Assembly (NCBI GenBank): GCA_021780115.1
Contig: JAJXZI010000315.1
Span: 1-42,865, forward strand
Reading direction: 5' to 3'
From: a bacterium
GTDB taxonomy: Bacteria > Verrucomicrobiota > Verrucomicrobiia > Limisphaerales > JAJXZI01
Length of the DNA stretch: 42,865 nt
The translations under genes and the position numbers were made by a program. This document shows, piece after piece, positions 16,881-25,009 of this stretch (positions are counted from its first letter, which is position 1; every line of letters starts with the position of its first letter). The notes below the pieces were generated by a model. That model worked only from the letters and a program-made list of their open reading frames with translations. It did not search any database and was not told the DNA's origin.

Positions 16881-17045
16881 ATGAAAAACTCAAGAATGCA
16901 AATTGGATTCGGGTTGGTGCTTTTGATCGCGCTTGCCCAGAGCGCAATGGCCACGCCATCCCCGCTGCCCGACGGTGGGAGTTCGGCTCTATTGCTCGTC
17001 CTAGGTTCCCTTGGGCTGGGGTTGGCTCGGAGGTTCATCCGCTAG
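16881..17045 (+). CDS. Mini-protein made of a signal peptide plus a VPDSG-CTERM-like sorting tail
   Basis: A 54-residue product. Residues 1-24 are a signal peptide (basic MKNSR start, hydrophobic LVLLIALAQ core, SAMA|T cleavage site). Only about four residues later comes LPDGGSSALLLVLGSLGLGL followed by ARRFIR. This has the three-part structure of the VPDSG-CTERM sorting signal: a PDGGS motif, a hydrophobic helix and a basic tail. That signal is recognised by exosortase-type enzymes in Verrucomicrobia. An AGGA ribosome site at 16872-16875 stands 5 bases before the ATG. No cargo domain exists between the two signals. It lies 213 bases before the thioester-domain gene. It could be a relic of a deleted surface protein or a real minimal exosortase substrate. 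Confidence 0.7.
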   Translation: MKNSRMQIGFGLVLLIALAQSAMATPSPLPDGGSSALLLVLGSLGLGLARRFIR

Positions 17046-17258
17046 TTCAGAACAGGGCAATCTGGGACGCAGCAAACGCGTCAGCTTCTCGGGGTCTTGG
17101 TTCTGGGGCGCAGGAAGTGGGTGGTGCCAATGATTACAGAATGTTGGGAACCACATCCGGCGCTTCAGAGAGACCCTGTGTTTTTTGTAACAGAGGAGAT
17201 TTGGTTGCCCCCTTACGAAGGGAAAAAGGGCGATTGAGTAACTAGGAGGACAAAGAAA

Positions 17259-19835
17259 ATGAAAAATCGAGTTGTGAAGAGTCTGCAGATTGCTTTCGCG
17301 TTCGCTTTGAGCTTGGGCGCCGCCAGCGTCAGCTTTGCGCAGTGTTGCCTGAATTTCACTCCCTTTCCGGGAGTTGGTGTCGCTGCGTCTGCGGGCTGCA
17401 CTGATAACAATACTCCGTTTACAGTCACGCTGACGTCAACTGCCGGCATGCCCATCCCTGCAGGGAATTATACGTTCTGGTGCATAGACGATAATCAGGT
17501 TGACATCTTTGTTCCATACACCTATGTCAACGCCACCCTTTACTCAAGCTGTGACCCTAACCTTTTGACTTATGCGGGGCTGCGGCAACCCAATTTGGGC
17601 AGCTTCGCCAACATGCCGAAGGTCAATTACATCCTCAACAATCCCGATCACATCGCGGCCACATACGTGGACATTCAAAACGCCATCTGGCATTATGTGG
17701 GAGGCCCTCCTGGCCCGAATTTCCTCACTTGTTACAATTACAGCACCGGGTTTCCTACAACTGCGTATAACGAGTTGATTACCGGTGCTGACGCGAACCC
17801 CAATTATGCGGTTCCGTGCGGCGGTCTGGTCGGCGTCATCGTCGCCATTCCGGACACCACGGTGTCTGGCCACGGTACAGTTCCCATCCAACAAATAGTC
17901 GTCGGAGTCCCCTGCTGCTGTGTCACGGTGAGCGTAGCTCCAGTGACCGTCTGCCAGAGTGGATTGCCGGTATCCGTGACGGCGAGCGCAAGTGGCGGCA
18001 AGGGCACACTGCATTATAGCTGGACCGGACCCAATGGAGCGATTCCCGGCGACACCGCCACGATCAGCGCCCCCCAGGCTGGCACCTACAGCGTAATCGT
18101 CACGGACGACGGTGGTTGCAGTCCGGGCAGCGCCTCGGGTCTTGTGACGGTCAATCCGCTGCCGACCTGCAACTTGTCCCCGCCGAATCCGTTGCCTGTG
18201 TGCGATTCGACTGGCAACCAATTGAGCGGGCCCGACGGCATGTCGGTTTATCAATGGACTCTGCTCCCCGGTGCCGGCCCGAATTGGGCCATCACTGGCG
18301 GAGCCGACTCCCAGACTGTGACTTACACGGCGGGAGATTCCAGCACCGCGAAGTTCCAATTGCTGGTTGTAGATGCTAACGGCTGCCAAGCGACATGCCA
18401 AGTGACCTTCGGTTGCACTCCTCAAAGCCCGCCGCCACTGCAACTGACATGCGAAGGCGGCAGCGGCCAAGTCGGCCAGCCCTTCTCGGCGACCATCACC
18501 GTCATCGGTGGCACGCCGCCTTACACTTACACGCTGGCCGCGGGCAGCTTGCCCCCGGGGCTGACTCCCACCCTGCCGGTAACTCTCCCGGGGAACCTGA
18601 TGCTCTCCGGCACGCCCACCGCGCCCGGCTCGTTTAGCTATACGATCCAAGTGACGGACAAGAACGGCGCGACGACCACCTCCACGTGCTCCAGCGGCTG
18701 CACTCCCGCGTCATGCACCACCATCTGGGACTTCTCCAACCCGTCTGGGTGTCTGGGCGTCTCGCAGACGTACATCGCGGGCGGCATGACGATCACGGCT
18801 TACGGCTATGACGGCTCCGGCAACCCGGTGAATCTCTACGGCAAGACGGGTGGCGGTGACGAGAATGGCCTGGGTCTGTGCGGCCAGAAGGACAACGAAA
18901 TCACGGTCAACCATTACGTGGTGCTGGATTTGGCGGATTTGATCGCCAAGGGCGCGCAGAACCCCCAGATGTGGATCGGCAGCGTGCAGCCGGGCGAGCT
19001 GTACGATATCGCTGGGTCGAATAACGGCAAGAAGTGGAAGCCGCTCCTCACGGCGCAGAACCTCGACTACACCTTCTTCGCCATCCCGGGCTACCCCACT
19101 TACCGCTATATCAGCGTCACGGCGAACGGCTCGAAGAACTGCTACGCGAACGTGCTGCTCGGCGCGGTCAGTGTGGATTGCGTCGGCGCCTGCACCATCA
19201 CCATCGCGCCGCCGCCGCCGCCGCCGCACAACTGCACCTACACGATCGGCTACTACAAGAATCATCCGAGCGCCATTGCGCCGTTGCCGGTGTACCTTGG
19301 CACCCAGAGCGGCGCCAAGACACTCGTCGTGGACACCCAGCAAAAGGGCGTGGACGTGTTGAGCCAGAAGGTCTATTGCAGCCCGTCCGACGGCATCACC
19401 AAGCTCTACGCCCAACTCCTGGCGGCCAAGCTCAACATCGCCAACGGGGCAGACGGCAGTGCCGTCGCCAGCGTGATCGTGGCCGCCGACTTCTTTCTGG
19501 CGACCAACAATTGCGCGGCCTGGAGCAGCCTGAATCCCTCGGACGCGGCTCTGGTTCTGGTCTGGCAGTGTGCGCTGGACAGCTACAACAACGGCAACAT
19601 CGGCCCCGGCCACTGTGGCGACAGCACTTGCAACACTGGCGGGCAGAACGGTGGAGATGACGGCAGCGACAATGGTGGCAACAACGGCGGGAATGGGGGG
19701 AATGGTCACACCGGCGGAGCGAACTGCCAGAACGGCAACGGTGGCCAGGGGAATGACCACAGTGGCAATCAGGGAAACAATCAGAACGGTGGCAACGGCA
19801 ACAACAACTGCAATAACAACGGGGGGCACCACTAA
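17259..19835 (+). CDS. Large secreted surface protein with a putative thioester domain
   Basis: An 858-residue protein with a signal peptide (residues 1-28, ...ASVSFA|Q) and a strong AGGAGGA ribosome site at 17244-17250. Residues ~45-150 resemble the thioester domain of Gram-positive adhesins: WCID (Cys75), YILNN, and DIQNAIWHY (Gln140), the Cys and Gln that would form the bond. Two PKD/Ig-like Cys-rich domains follow (about 220-390), then an He_PIG-like domain (395-477) and a beta-sandwich (486-644). A proline run (about 650-657) leads to a GYYKNHP module ending in QLLAAKLNIANG...ADFFLATNNC. The tail from about 790 is Asn/Gly-rich. There is no CTERM tail. It is probably an adhesin or matrix protein. 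Confidence 0.8.
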   Translation: MKNRVVKSLQIAFAFALSLGAASVSFAQCCLNFTPFPGVGVAASAGCTDNNTPFTVTLTSTAGMPIPAGNYTFWCIDDNQVDIFVPYTYVNATLYSSCDPNLLTYAGLRQPNLGSFANMPKVNYILNNPDHIAATYVDIQNAIWHYVGGPPGPNFLTCYNYSTGFPTTAYNELITGADANPNYAVPCGGLVGVIVAIPDTTVSGHGTVPIQQIVVGVPCCCVTVSVAPVTVCQSGLPVSVTASASGGKGTLHYSWTGPNGAIPGDTATISAPQAGTYSVIVTDDGGCSPGSASGLVTVNPLPTCNLSPPNPLPVCDSTGNQLSGPDGMSVYQWTLLPGAGPNWAITGGADSQTVTYTAGDSSTAKFQLLVVDANGCQATCQVTFGCTPQSPPPLQLTCEGGSGQVGQPFSATITVIGGTPPYTYTLAAGSLPPGLTPTLPVTLPGNLMLSGTPTAPGSFSYTIQVTDKNGATTTSTCSSGCTPASCTTIWDFSNPSGCLGVSQTYIAGGMTITAYGYDGSGNPVNLYGKTGGGDENGLGLCGQKDNEITVNHYVVLDLADLIAKGAQNPQMWIGSVQPGELYDIAGSNNGKKWKPLLTAQNLDYTFFAIPGYPTYRYISVTANGSKNCYANVLLGAVSVDCVGACTITIAPPPPPPHNCTYTIGYYKNHPSAIAPLPVYLGTQSGAKTLVVDTQQKGVDVLSQKVYCSPSDGITKLYAQLLAAKLNIANGADGSAVASVIVAADFFLATNNCAAWSSLNPSDAALVLVWQCALDSYNNGNIGPGHCGDSTCNTGGQNGGDDGSDNGGNNGGNGGNGHTGGANCQNGNGGQGNDHSGNQGNNQNGGNGNNNCNNNGGHH

Positions 19836-19881
19836 CCCCGGCGCCGGCCGCTTACCCAGCGCGGCAGGATCTTAAGCGATC

Positions 19882-19916
19882 AGGGCCTCGCCACCCGGCG
19901 AGGCCCTTCGCTTTTT
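19882..19916 (+). terminator. Strong intrinsic terminator after the thioester-domain gene
   Basis: AGGGCCTCGCC-ACCC-GGCGAGGCCCT forms a perfect 11-bp stem with a 4-base loop at 19882-19907, followed by TCGCTTTTT to 19916. It lies 47 bases after the stop codon and is oriented for plus-strand transcription. Confidence 0.92.
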
Positions 19917-20053
19917 GCCAGGCTGATAATCGAAGTCCCCGCCCGGCCAGGCGGTCGGCAGGCGCGTCTATGAGCAGTCGGGGAACCCTGGAGCACTCGT
20001 CGCTGAACCCACGCGGCTTACAATACAAGGGAAGGAGCCGGGCCAGGGCGGTG

Positions 20054-21181
20054 TCAGTGGCAATTTCCCGACGTGAAGCCCTGGACCAGGTTTTGCAGGG
20101 CCGTCTGCATGAGGCTGTTGGCGCTGACCACGGCGCCGTAGGCGCCGCCGCTGGATTGAAAGCCGTTGTTGGCCCAGTTCACGTAGGCGCCCATGTAGTT
20201 GGTGACGCTGCTCATCACCGCGGAGGGGGTGTAGGTGACGCCGGAATAGCCGTTGGCGGGACTGGAGGCGAACCACGCGGCGGTCAGCCCCATCGCGCTT
20301 GCGGTGATCCCCGGGGCGTTGGTCGTGAGCACCGGCGGGGCTTGGAAGAGCAGGCTGGGCGTGTCGGCCGCGGCCACCAGTTTGGTGTCCACGCGCGCGC
20401 CGACGCCGAGGGTGACGACCGTGCCTTGCAGGAAGTAGCCGTCCACGAGGCCGCCGGGGACATTCGTGAGCGTGAGCGAGTCGATGGCGAGCAGATTGGT
20501 CGCGAAGCAATTGCCCAGCGTCAGCCGGACGAAGAGCGGCGCCAGGTTGATCCGCTGCGCGCACAGGTCGCTGCCGCTGCCGCGCCAGCCGGTCCAGGCC
20601 GCCCCCGGCGGCAGGGTGCCGTCGGCGTTGGTCCAGAGGACGTTGAAATCACTCGCGGAGAGGCTCGGCAAGGCCGGTCCCAGCGAGGAAACGAGCACCA
20701 AGCGGGGGCTGACGGGCGGGACCAACACGCCGCCGTTGGTCACCACCGAGCCGGTGAGGAAATTCGTCTGGGCGTAGGGCAGGCCGCCCCCGGCGCGTCC
20801 GATCTGGAGTTGCGGGTCCACCAACAGGAGCCGCGGCTGGCCGCACGCGTTGGTGGCGACGGCCGTGGGGCTGGCGCCCAGTTCGGTGGCGACCACCGCG
20901 GCCCAGTCGGCCGGCCCCGGGACGTAACGGTTGCGCAAAATGCCATTCTGGAGGGCATTGGCGTAGCTGAGCAGGTTGGTGCTTTCCTGCTGGCTGTTGA
21001 GCAGGCTCAGTTGCTTGAGGCTGGCGGTGAACACCATGCTGGCGAGGATCATCGTCACCGCCAGGACGCCGACCATTTCCAGCAGGGTGAAGCCGGCCCG
21101 GCGGCGCGGTCGGCGCGCGGCGGGGAACCGCGGTTCCTCGTCGAGATTTTGGTGCGGCGGGTTGGGTGGGCGAATCGTCAT
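20054..21181 (-). CDS. Type IV prepilin-like protein, type A copy 1
   Basis: A 375-residue prepilin-like protein, taking the ATG at 21181. After a 30-residue basic leader the prepilin peptidase site is AG|FTLLEM, with Glu at +5, and a hydrophobic helix (VGVLAVTMILASMVFTASL). The mature domain is long and mostly beta, with the landmarks QQESTNLLSYANALQNGILRNRY and LAPLFVRLTLGNCF. It resembles the gene at 22551-23687 across its length (QQESTNL, NRY.PG..DWA, ATELGA). It is the last gene of the pilB-pilC-prepilin run. It would be a pilin or minor pseudopilin, cleaved at the inner membrane. Confidence 0.85.
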   Translation of the reverse strand: MTIRPPNPPHQNLDEEPRFPAARRPRRRAGFTLLEMVGVLAVTMILASMVFTASLKQLSLLNSQQESTNLLSYANALQNGILRNRYVPGPADWAAVVATELGASPTAVATNACGQPRLLLVDPQLQIGRAGGGLPYAQTNFLTGSVVTNGGVLVPPVSPRLVLVSSLGPALPSLSASDFNVLWTNADGTLPPGAAWTGWRGSGSDLCAQRINLAPLFVRLTLGNCFATNLLAIDSLTLTNVPGGLVDGYFLQGTVVTLGVGARVDTKLVAAADTPSLLFQAPPVLTTNAPGITASAMGLTAAWFASSPANGYSGVTYTPSAVMSSVTNYMGAYVNWANNGFQSSGGAYGAVVSANSLMQTALQNLVQGFTSGNCH

Positions 21182-21215
21182 GGGCGCGCGGCGCGATCGG
21201 AATGGGCCATCCGGG

Positions 21216-22535
21216 TCATTTGCCAATGAGGTTGCCGGTCCCGTCGATCCAGATGAACACCTGGAGGAGGAGTTGCTGATAGGAGAAGCCAAGGAAGCTG
21301 CCTTGCGACGCGAAACAGGGCGTCTGGTTCGCGTAGGCGCCGTAGGCGAACATGTAGGAGTATAACATGGTGGCGACGCTGGCGGGCGTGGCGCCCCAGG
21401 AGGTGTGAGGGTAGGTGGGCGCGTTGAGAAACTGGTTGGCCAGCGGGGTGATCTGGGCGGCCAACGCCGCGTACGGGCCGGCGTTGTTGTTGGTCGCGCC
21501 GGCAAACTGCAGGCTGGTGGGCCAGTTGGTGGAGGGAAACAGCGGGCTGTAGTCCCCCTTCAGGATCTTCTGGGTGATCAGGTTGGGATTGGCATTCGTG
21601 TCGCCCAGGCGGAGCACGGTGCCATCGAGGAAATAGGCGTCCAGCACGTTCGTGCCGGCGGGCAGGTGGACGGCGGGGTTGTTATCAATGACATAGTAAC
21701 CGACCGTGCCGGAATCGTCCTGGTTCAGGATCAACCGATGAAACAGCGGCTCGAGGTTGATCCGTTGGATCACCAAGTCCTGGCCGCTGCCCGCCCAATT
21801 GGTCCACGTCGGGGGCTTGCCCCGCGGCGGAGTGTTCCAGAGGTCATTGAAACTGGCGGTGGACGGAGCGCCGCTCGCCACCGGCAGGGTCCGGGACAAC
21901 GTCGCGACGATCATCACGCGGGCGTTCACCGGGCGGGGGGTGCCGGTGGCCGTCTGGTTGAACGGCAGGGAGACGGTCCCCAGCCAGCCGTTGGTGTCGA
22001 GGAGGAACGCCCGGGCGTAGCCGCGGGGGGTGGTGGTGATGCTGGGGAGGGGCATGGCGGCGGCGGAACTGACGGCCGTCGCCCAGTTGGTATAGGAGGG
22101 AACGCTCTTGCTCGACAGGATGTAGGACTGCAAGGCGGCCGCCATGACGCCCAGATCGGAAGTTTCCTTGGTCCACGCCGCCTGGTCCATCTGCTTCAAC
22201 ACCACCGGAACCATCGCCGTGGCAAGGATGGCGATGATCGCCATGACGCCGGCCAGTTCGATGAGGGAAAAGGCGTGGGTGCGCGGATCAGGCGCTGTTG
22301 GCGGCGGTTCGCTCGCAAGCTGGCGGCTGCGTCGGCGCACACACCGTCCGCATCCGCGGCAACGTCCCGCGCGCTGGGCGAAGGGCAAGTCATCCAGCCC
22401 TCGGTGTCCGGGCCAGGCCGGGCAGACGGTGAACCGGCTGCGCCCTGCCGCCGTGAGTCGCCGCGCCGCCCGCACGCGAGCCGGCGCCAGCATCAACCCC
22501 CGAAGACCGAACGGCTGCTGGTGGCACTTTTGCAT
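21216..22535 (-). CDS. Type IV prepilin-like protein, type B copy 1
   Basis: A prepilin-like protein of up to 439 residues. The cleavage region reads THA|FSLIELAGVMAIIAILA, with Glu at +5, but Ala stands at -1 where Gly is almost universal. The leader would be about 88 residues, Arg/Cys-rich and not conserved, so the true start may be downstream at a non-ATG codon. The mature part (VVLKQMDQAAWTKETSDLGVMAAALQ, then NLWNTPP-like and IQRINLEPLFHRLILN motifs) closely parallels the gene at 23684-25009. The gene starts 15 bases after the stop of the type A copy 2 gene. Confidence 0.8.
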   Translation of the reverse strand: MQKCHQQPFGLRGLMLAPARVRAARRLTAAGRSRFTVCPAWPGHRGLDDLPFAQRAGRCRGCGRCVRRRSRQLASEPPPTAPDPRTHAFSLIELAGVMAIIAILATAMVPVVLKQMDQAAWTKETSDLGVMAAALQSYILSSKSVPSYTNWATAVSSAAAMPLPSITTTPRGYARAFLLDTNGWLGTVSLPFNQTATGTPRPVNARVMIVATLSRTLPVASGAPSTASFNDLWNTPPRGKPPTWTNWAGSGQDLVIQRINLEPLFHRLILNQDDSGTVGYYVIDNNPAVHLPAGTNVLDAYFLDGTVLRLGDTNANPNLITQKILKGDYSPLFPSTNWPTSLQFAGATNNNAGPYAALAAQITPLANQFLNAPTYPHTSWGATPASVATMLYSYMFAYGAYANQTPCFASQGSFLGFSYQQLLLQVFIWIDGTGNLIGK

Positions 22536-22550
22536 GGTCCAGTCCAGGCG

Positions 22551-23687
22551 CTAGTCGCCTCGGCCTTGTCCGAAGTTGGAGATCAAGTTCGCCATGGTTT
22601 GCTGCATCTGGGAGCTCGCGGTGTTGACGGCCGTGGGAAGAGTGCCGGATGACGGAAAGCCGGCGTTGGCCCAGGCGAGATACGAGTTCATGTAGCTGCT
22701 GAAGGCGTTCACCACGGACGTCGGGGTCGCCAGCGGCGAGCCGCCGGCGAGCGGGTTCCCGAGGCTGGCGGCAAATTGCGCCGCCGTCAGCCCCAGCACC
22801 GGGCCGGTCACCGCCGGACCCTGGAAGATGCTTCCCCGCCAGATTCCCTGAACGTAAACGTAGCTGGTGTCACGGGTGAGGACTTGTGTTGAAACCGGGA
22901 CTGAAGTTCCCGTCAGCAGCGTCAGGGTTGTGTTTTGGAGGAAATAGGCATTGACGCCGGCGCTCCCTACGGCATTGCTGGCCGACGCGTCAATGGTGAA
23001 CTGGCCTTGGTTGGTGGAGGCGTAATTGGCCAGGAGCAGGTGCATGAACAGCGGCGTTAAGTTGACGCGCTGCACCCGCAGGTCATCCCCCGACCCTTTC
23101 CATCCGGCCCACGTCGGCACGGCGGGAACCGTGCCGTCCGCCGTGTTCCACAGCGCGTTGAAGTCGGTCGCCGCCGGGGTGCCGTTGGTGAGCGCGGCGG
23201 GCAACGGCGGACCGAGCGAGGACAGGATCATCAAGCGCGCGGCCGGCGGGTTGGTGCTGCCGTTGGTCGTCTGCGTGTACGGCAGGGCGCTGCTGCCGTT
23301 GAGGTTCAGATTCGGGTCCATCAACAGGACGCGAACCGAGCCGCAGTAATTGGTGAGGATAGTGCCGGCATCCGCGCCCAGTTCCGTCGCGATGGCGGAA
23401 GCCCAGTCGGTGGCGCCCGGGATGTAGCGGTTGCGGGTGATGCTGTTCTGCAAGGCGGTGGCGAACCGCACCAGGTTCGTGCTTTCCTGCTGGTCGGCGG
23501 CCAGGCTCATCTGTTTGATCGTGGTGGCAAAGACCACCGTGGCAAGGATCGTGACCACCGCCAGCACCCCGATTATTTCAATCAGCGTGAAGCCGGCGGC
23601 ACCGCGCGTCCGGCCGGCGACCGGGCGCGCGCGCCAGTCGGGTCGGCGGGTGGGTGCTGGGTGGGCGGGCATAATCGGGATGCTCAT
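22551..23687 (-). CDS. Type IV prepilin-like protein, type A copy 2
   Basis: A 378-residue prepilin-like protein. The 31-residue leader ends at AAG|FTLIEI, with Glu at +5, followed by IGVLAVVTILATVVFATTI. The mature domain has QQESTNLVRFATALQNSITRNRYIPG and LTPLFMHLLLANY, matching the gene at 20054-21181 in the same order. Gene start and the previous gene's stop overlap by 4 bases, so it is translationally coupled to type B copy 2. Both type A proteins have two Cys in comparable places at most, so no conserved disulfide is obvious. It probably forms part of the same filament as its type B neighbour. Confidence 0.87.
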   Translation of the reverse strand: MSIPIMPAHPAPTRRPDWRARPVAGRTRGAAGFTLIEIIGVLAVVTILATVVFATTIKQMSLAADQQESTNLVRFATALQNSITRNRYIPGATDWASAIATELGADAGTILTNYCGSVRVLLMDPNLNLNGSSALPYTQTTNGSTNPPAARLMILSSLGPPLPAALTNGTPAATDFNALWNTADGTVPAVPTWAGWKGSGDDLRVQRVNLTPLFMHLLLANYASTNQGQFTIDASASNAVGSAGVNAYFLQNTTLTLLTGTSVPVSTQVLTRDTSYVYVQGIWRGSIFQGPAVTGPVLGLTAAQFAASLGNPLAGGSPLATPTSVVNAFSSYMNSYLAWANAGFPSSGTLPTAVNTASSQMQQTMANLISNFGQGRGD

Positions 23688-25009
23688 TCTCCGCCCTGGT
23701 GGCCGTCCTCACCGTCCAGGTAGTCGGCCGTGCTGAAGCACTTCAGCACGGCCTGCAACATGGTGTACTCGGGGACTTGCTGCTCGGAGTTCTGGCCTTT
23801 GAAGGCGAAACACGGGGTTTGCGCGGCCCAGGCCGTGTAGGCGTTCATGAACGTGTACATCAGGCTGGCCAGCCCCGACGGCGTGGCGCTCCATTTGGCC
23901 GCCGGCGAGGACGGCGCGGCCATGAACTGGGTGGCGAGGGCGGTGAAATCCGTGGGACCGGTGCTGGCGCCCATCTGGATGCCATCGCGCCAGACGCTGT
24001 ACTCGAAGACGTGGCTGAGGTCGTTCTTCACGAGTTCACGGGCCATCAGGTTGACATTGGTGTCGTACAAGCCGAGGGCCGTGCCATCAAGGTAATAGGC
24101 GTTCCATCCCGCCGCGCCGGGGGGCACGGCCAGGGGGCCGCCCGCGTCAATGGAGAAATAGCCCGTGCCGCCCACGGCGCCATTGTTCAGGATCACCCGG
24201 TGGAAGAGCGGCGCCAGGTTGATCCGTTGGATGACGAGATCCTGGCCGTTGCCGGCCCAGGTGGTCCAGGTGCTGGGCTTGGTTCCTTTGGGCGTGTTCC
24301 AGAGATCGTTGAAGGCGTTCGAGGAAAGGATGCCGCTGGCCACCGGGAGCGCGCGGGCCAGTGTCCCGACGATCAGAGCGCGGGCGCTGACGGGAGCGTT
24401 GGTGCAGCTATTGGTGGTCTGCGTGTACGGCAGGCCGGCGCCGCCGATCTGCAGGTTTGGGTCAATCAGAAAGGCCCGGGCATAGCCGCGCGAGGTATTG
24501 GTAACGCTGGCCAGGGACATCGCCGCGAAGGAACTGACGGCCGGCGCCCAGTTGGTGTAGGTGGGAATGGTCTTCGTAGCCAGGATAGACGATTGCAACG
24601 CGGCGGACATGACCCTCAAATCGGCCGTCTCCTTGGTCAAGGCGGCCTGGTCCATTTGCTTCATCACGACGGGGACCAGGGCGGCAGCCAGAAGGGCGAT
24701 GATGGCCAGCACGCCGACCATTTCGACCAGCGAGAAGCCAAGGTTCGAGACGAACGTCCGCTCCCCGCGAACGGCTTGTTCGGCGCGGCTCCGACGCGCC
24801 TGCCGGCGGCGGGCGTCTTCGGAGGCGTGTTGGATGGCCAGGCGCAGCAGGGCGCCTTTCAAGGAGCGTTCGCGCGGCCGGCCTCGCGGCGGGGCCGGTT
24901 CCGCCAAACCCAAGGTGGCCGGGGCCGCCGGGGGAGAGACCCGGCGCGGGGAGGCGGCCCGGCCCAGGAGGGTGATCCGTTGGCTTGTCATGCGCTGGGG
25001 CGGGTTCAT
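23684..25009 (-). CDS. Type IV prepilin-like protein, type B copy 2
   Basis: A 441-residue prepilin-like protein, taking the ATG at 25009, which overlaps the pilC stop (ATGA). The peptidase site is NLG|FSLVEM with Glu at +5, preceded by an exceptionally long basic leader of about 91 residues with no better ATG, GTG or TTG start seen nearer. The mature region (VVMKQMDQAALTKETADLRVMSAALQ, YTNWAPAVSS, RGYARAFLIDPN, IQRINLAPLFHRVILN) closely follows the gene at 21216-22535. It is the first of four prepilin genes after pilC. Confidence 0.85.
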   Translation of the reverse strand: MNPPQRMTSQRITLLGRAASPRRVSPPAAPATLGLAEPAPPRGRPRERSLKGALLRLAIQHASEDARRRQARRSRAEQAVRGERTFVSNLGFSLVEMVGVLAIIALLAAALVPVVMKQMDQAALTKETADLRVMSAALQSSILATKTIPTYTNWAPAVSSFAAMSLASVTNTSRGYARAFLIDPNLQIGGAGLPYTQTTNSCTNAPVSARALIVGTLARALPVASGILSSNAFNDLWNTPKGTKPSTWTTWAGNGQDLVIQRINLAPLFHRVILNNGAVGGTGYFSIDAGGPLAVPPGAAGWNAYYLDGTALGLYDTNVNLMARELVKNDLSHVFEYSVWRDGIQMGASTGPTDFTALATQFMAAPSSPAAKWSATPSGLASLMYTFMNAYTAWAAQTPCFAFKGQNSEQQVPEYTMLQAVLKCFSTADYLDGEDGHQGGE

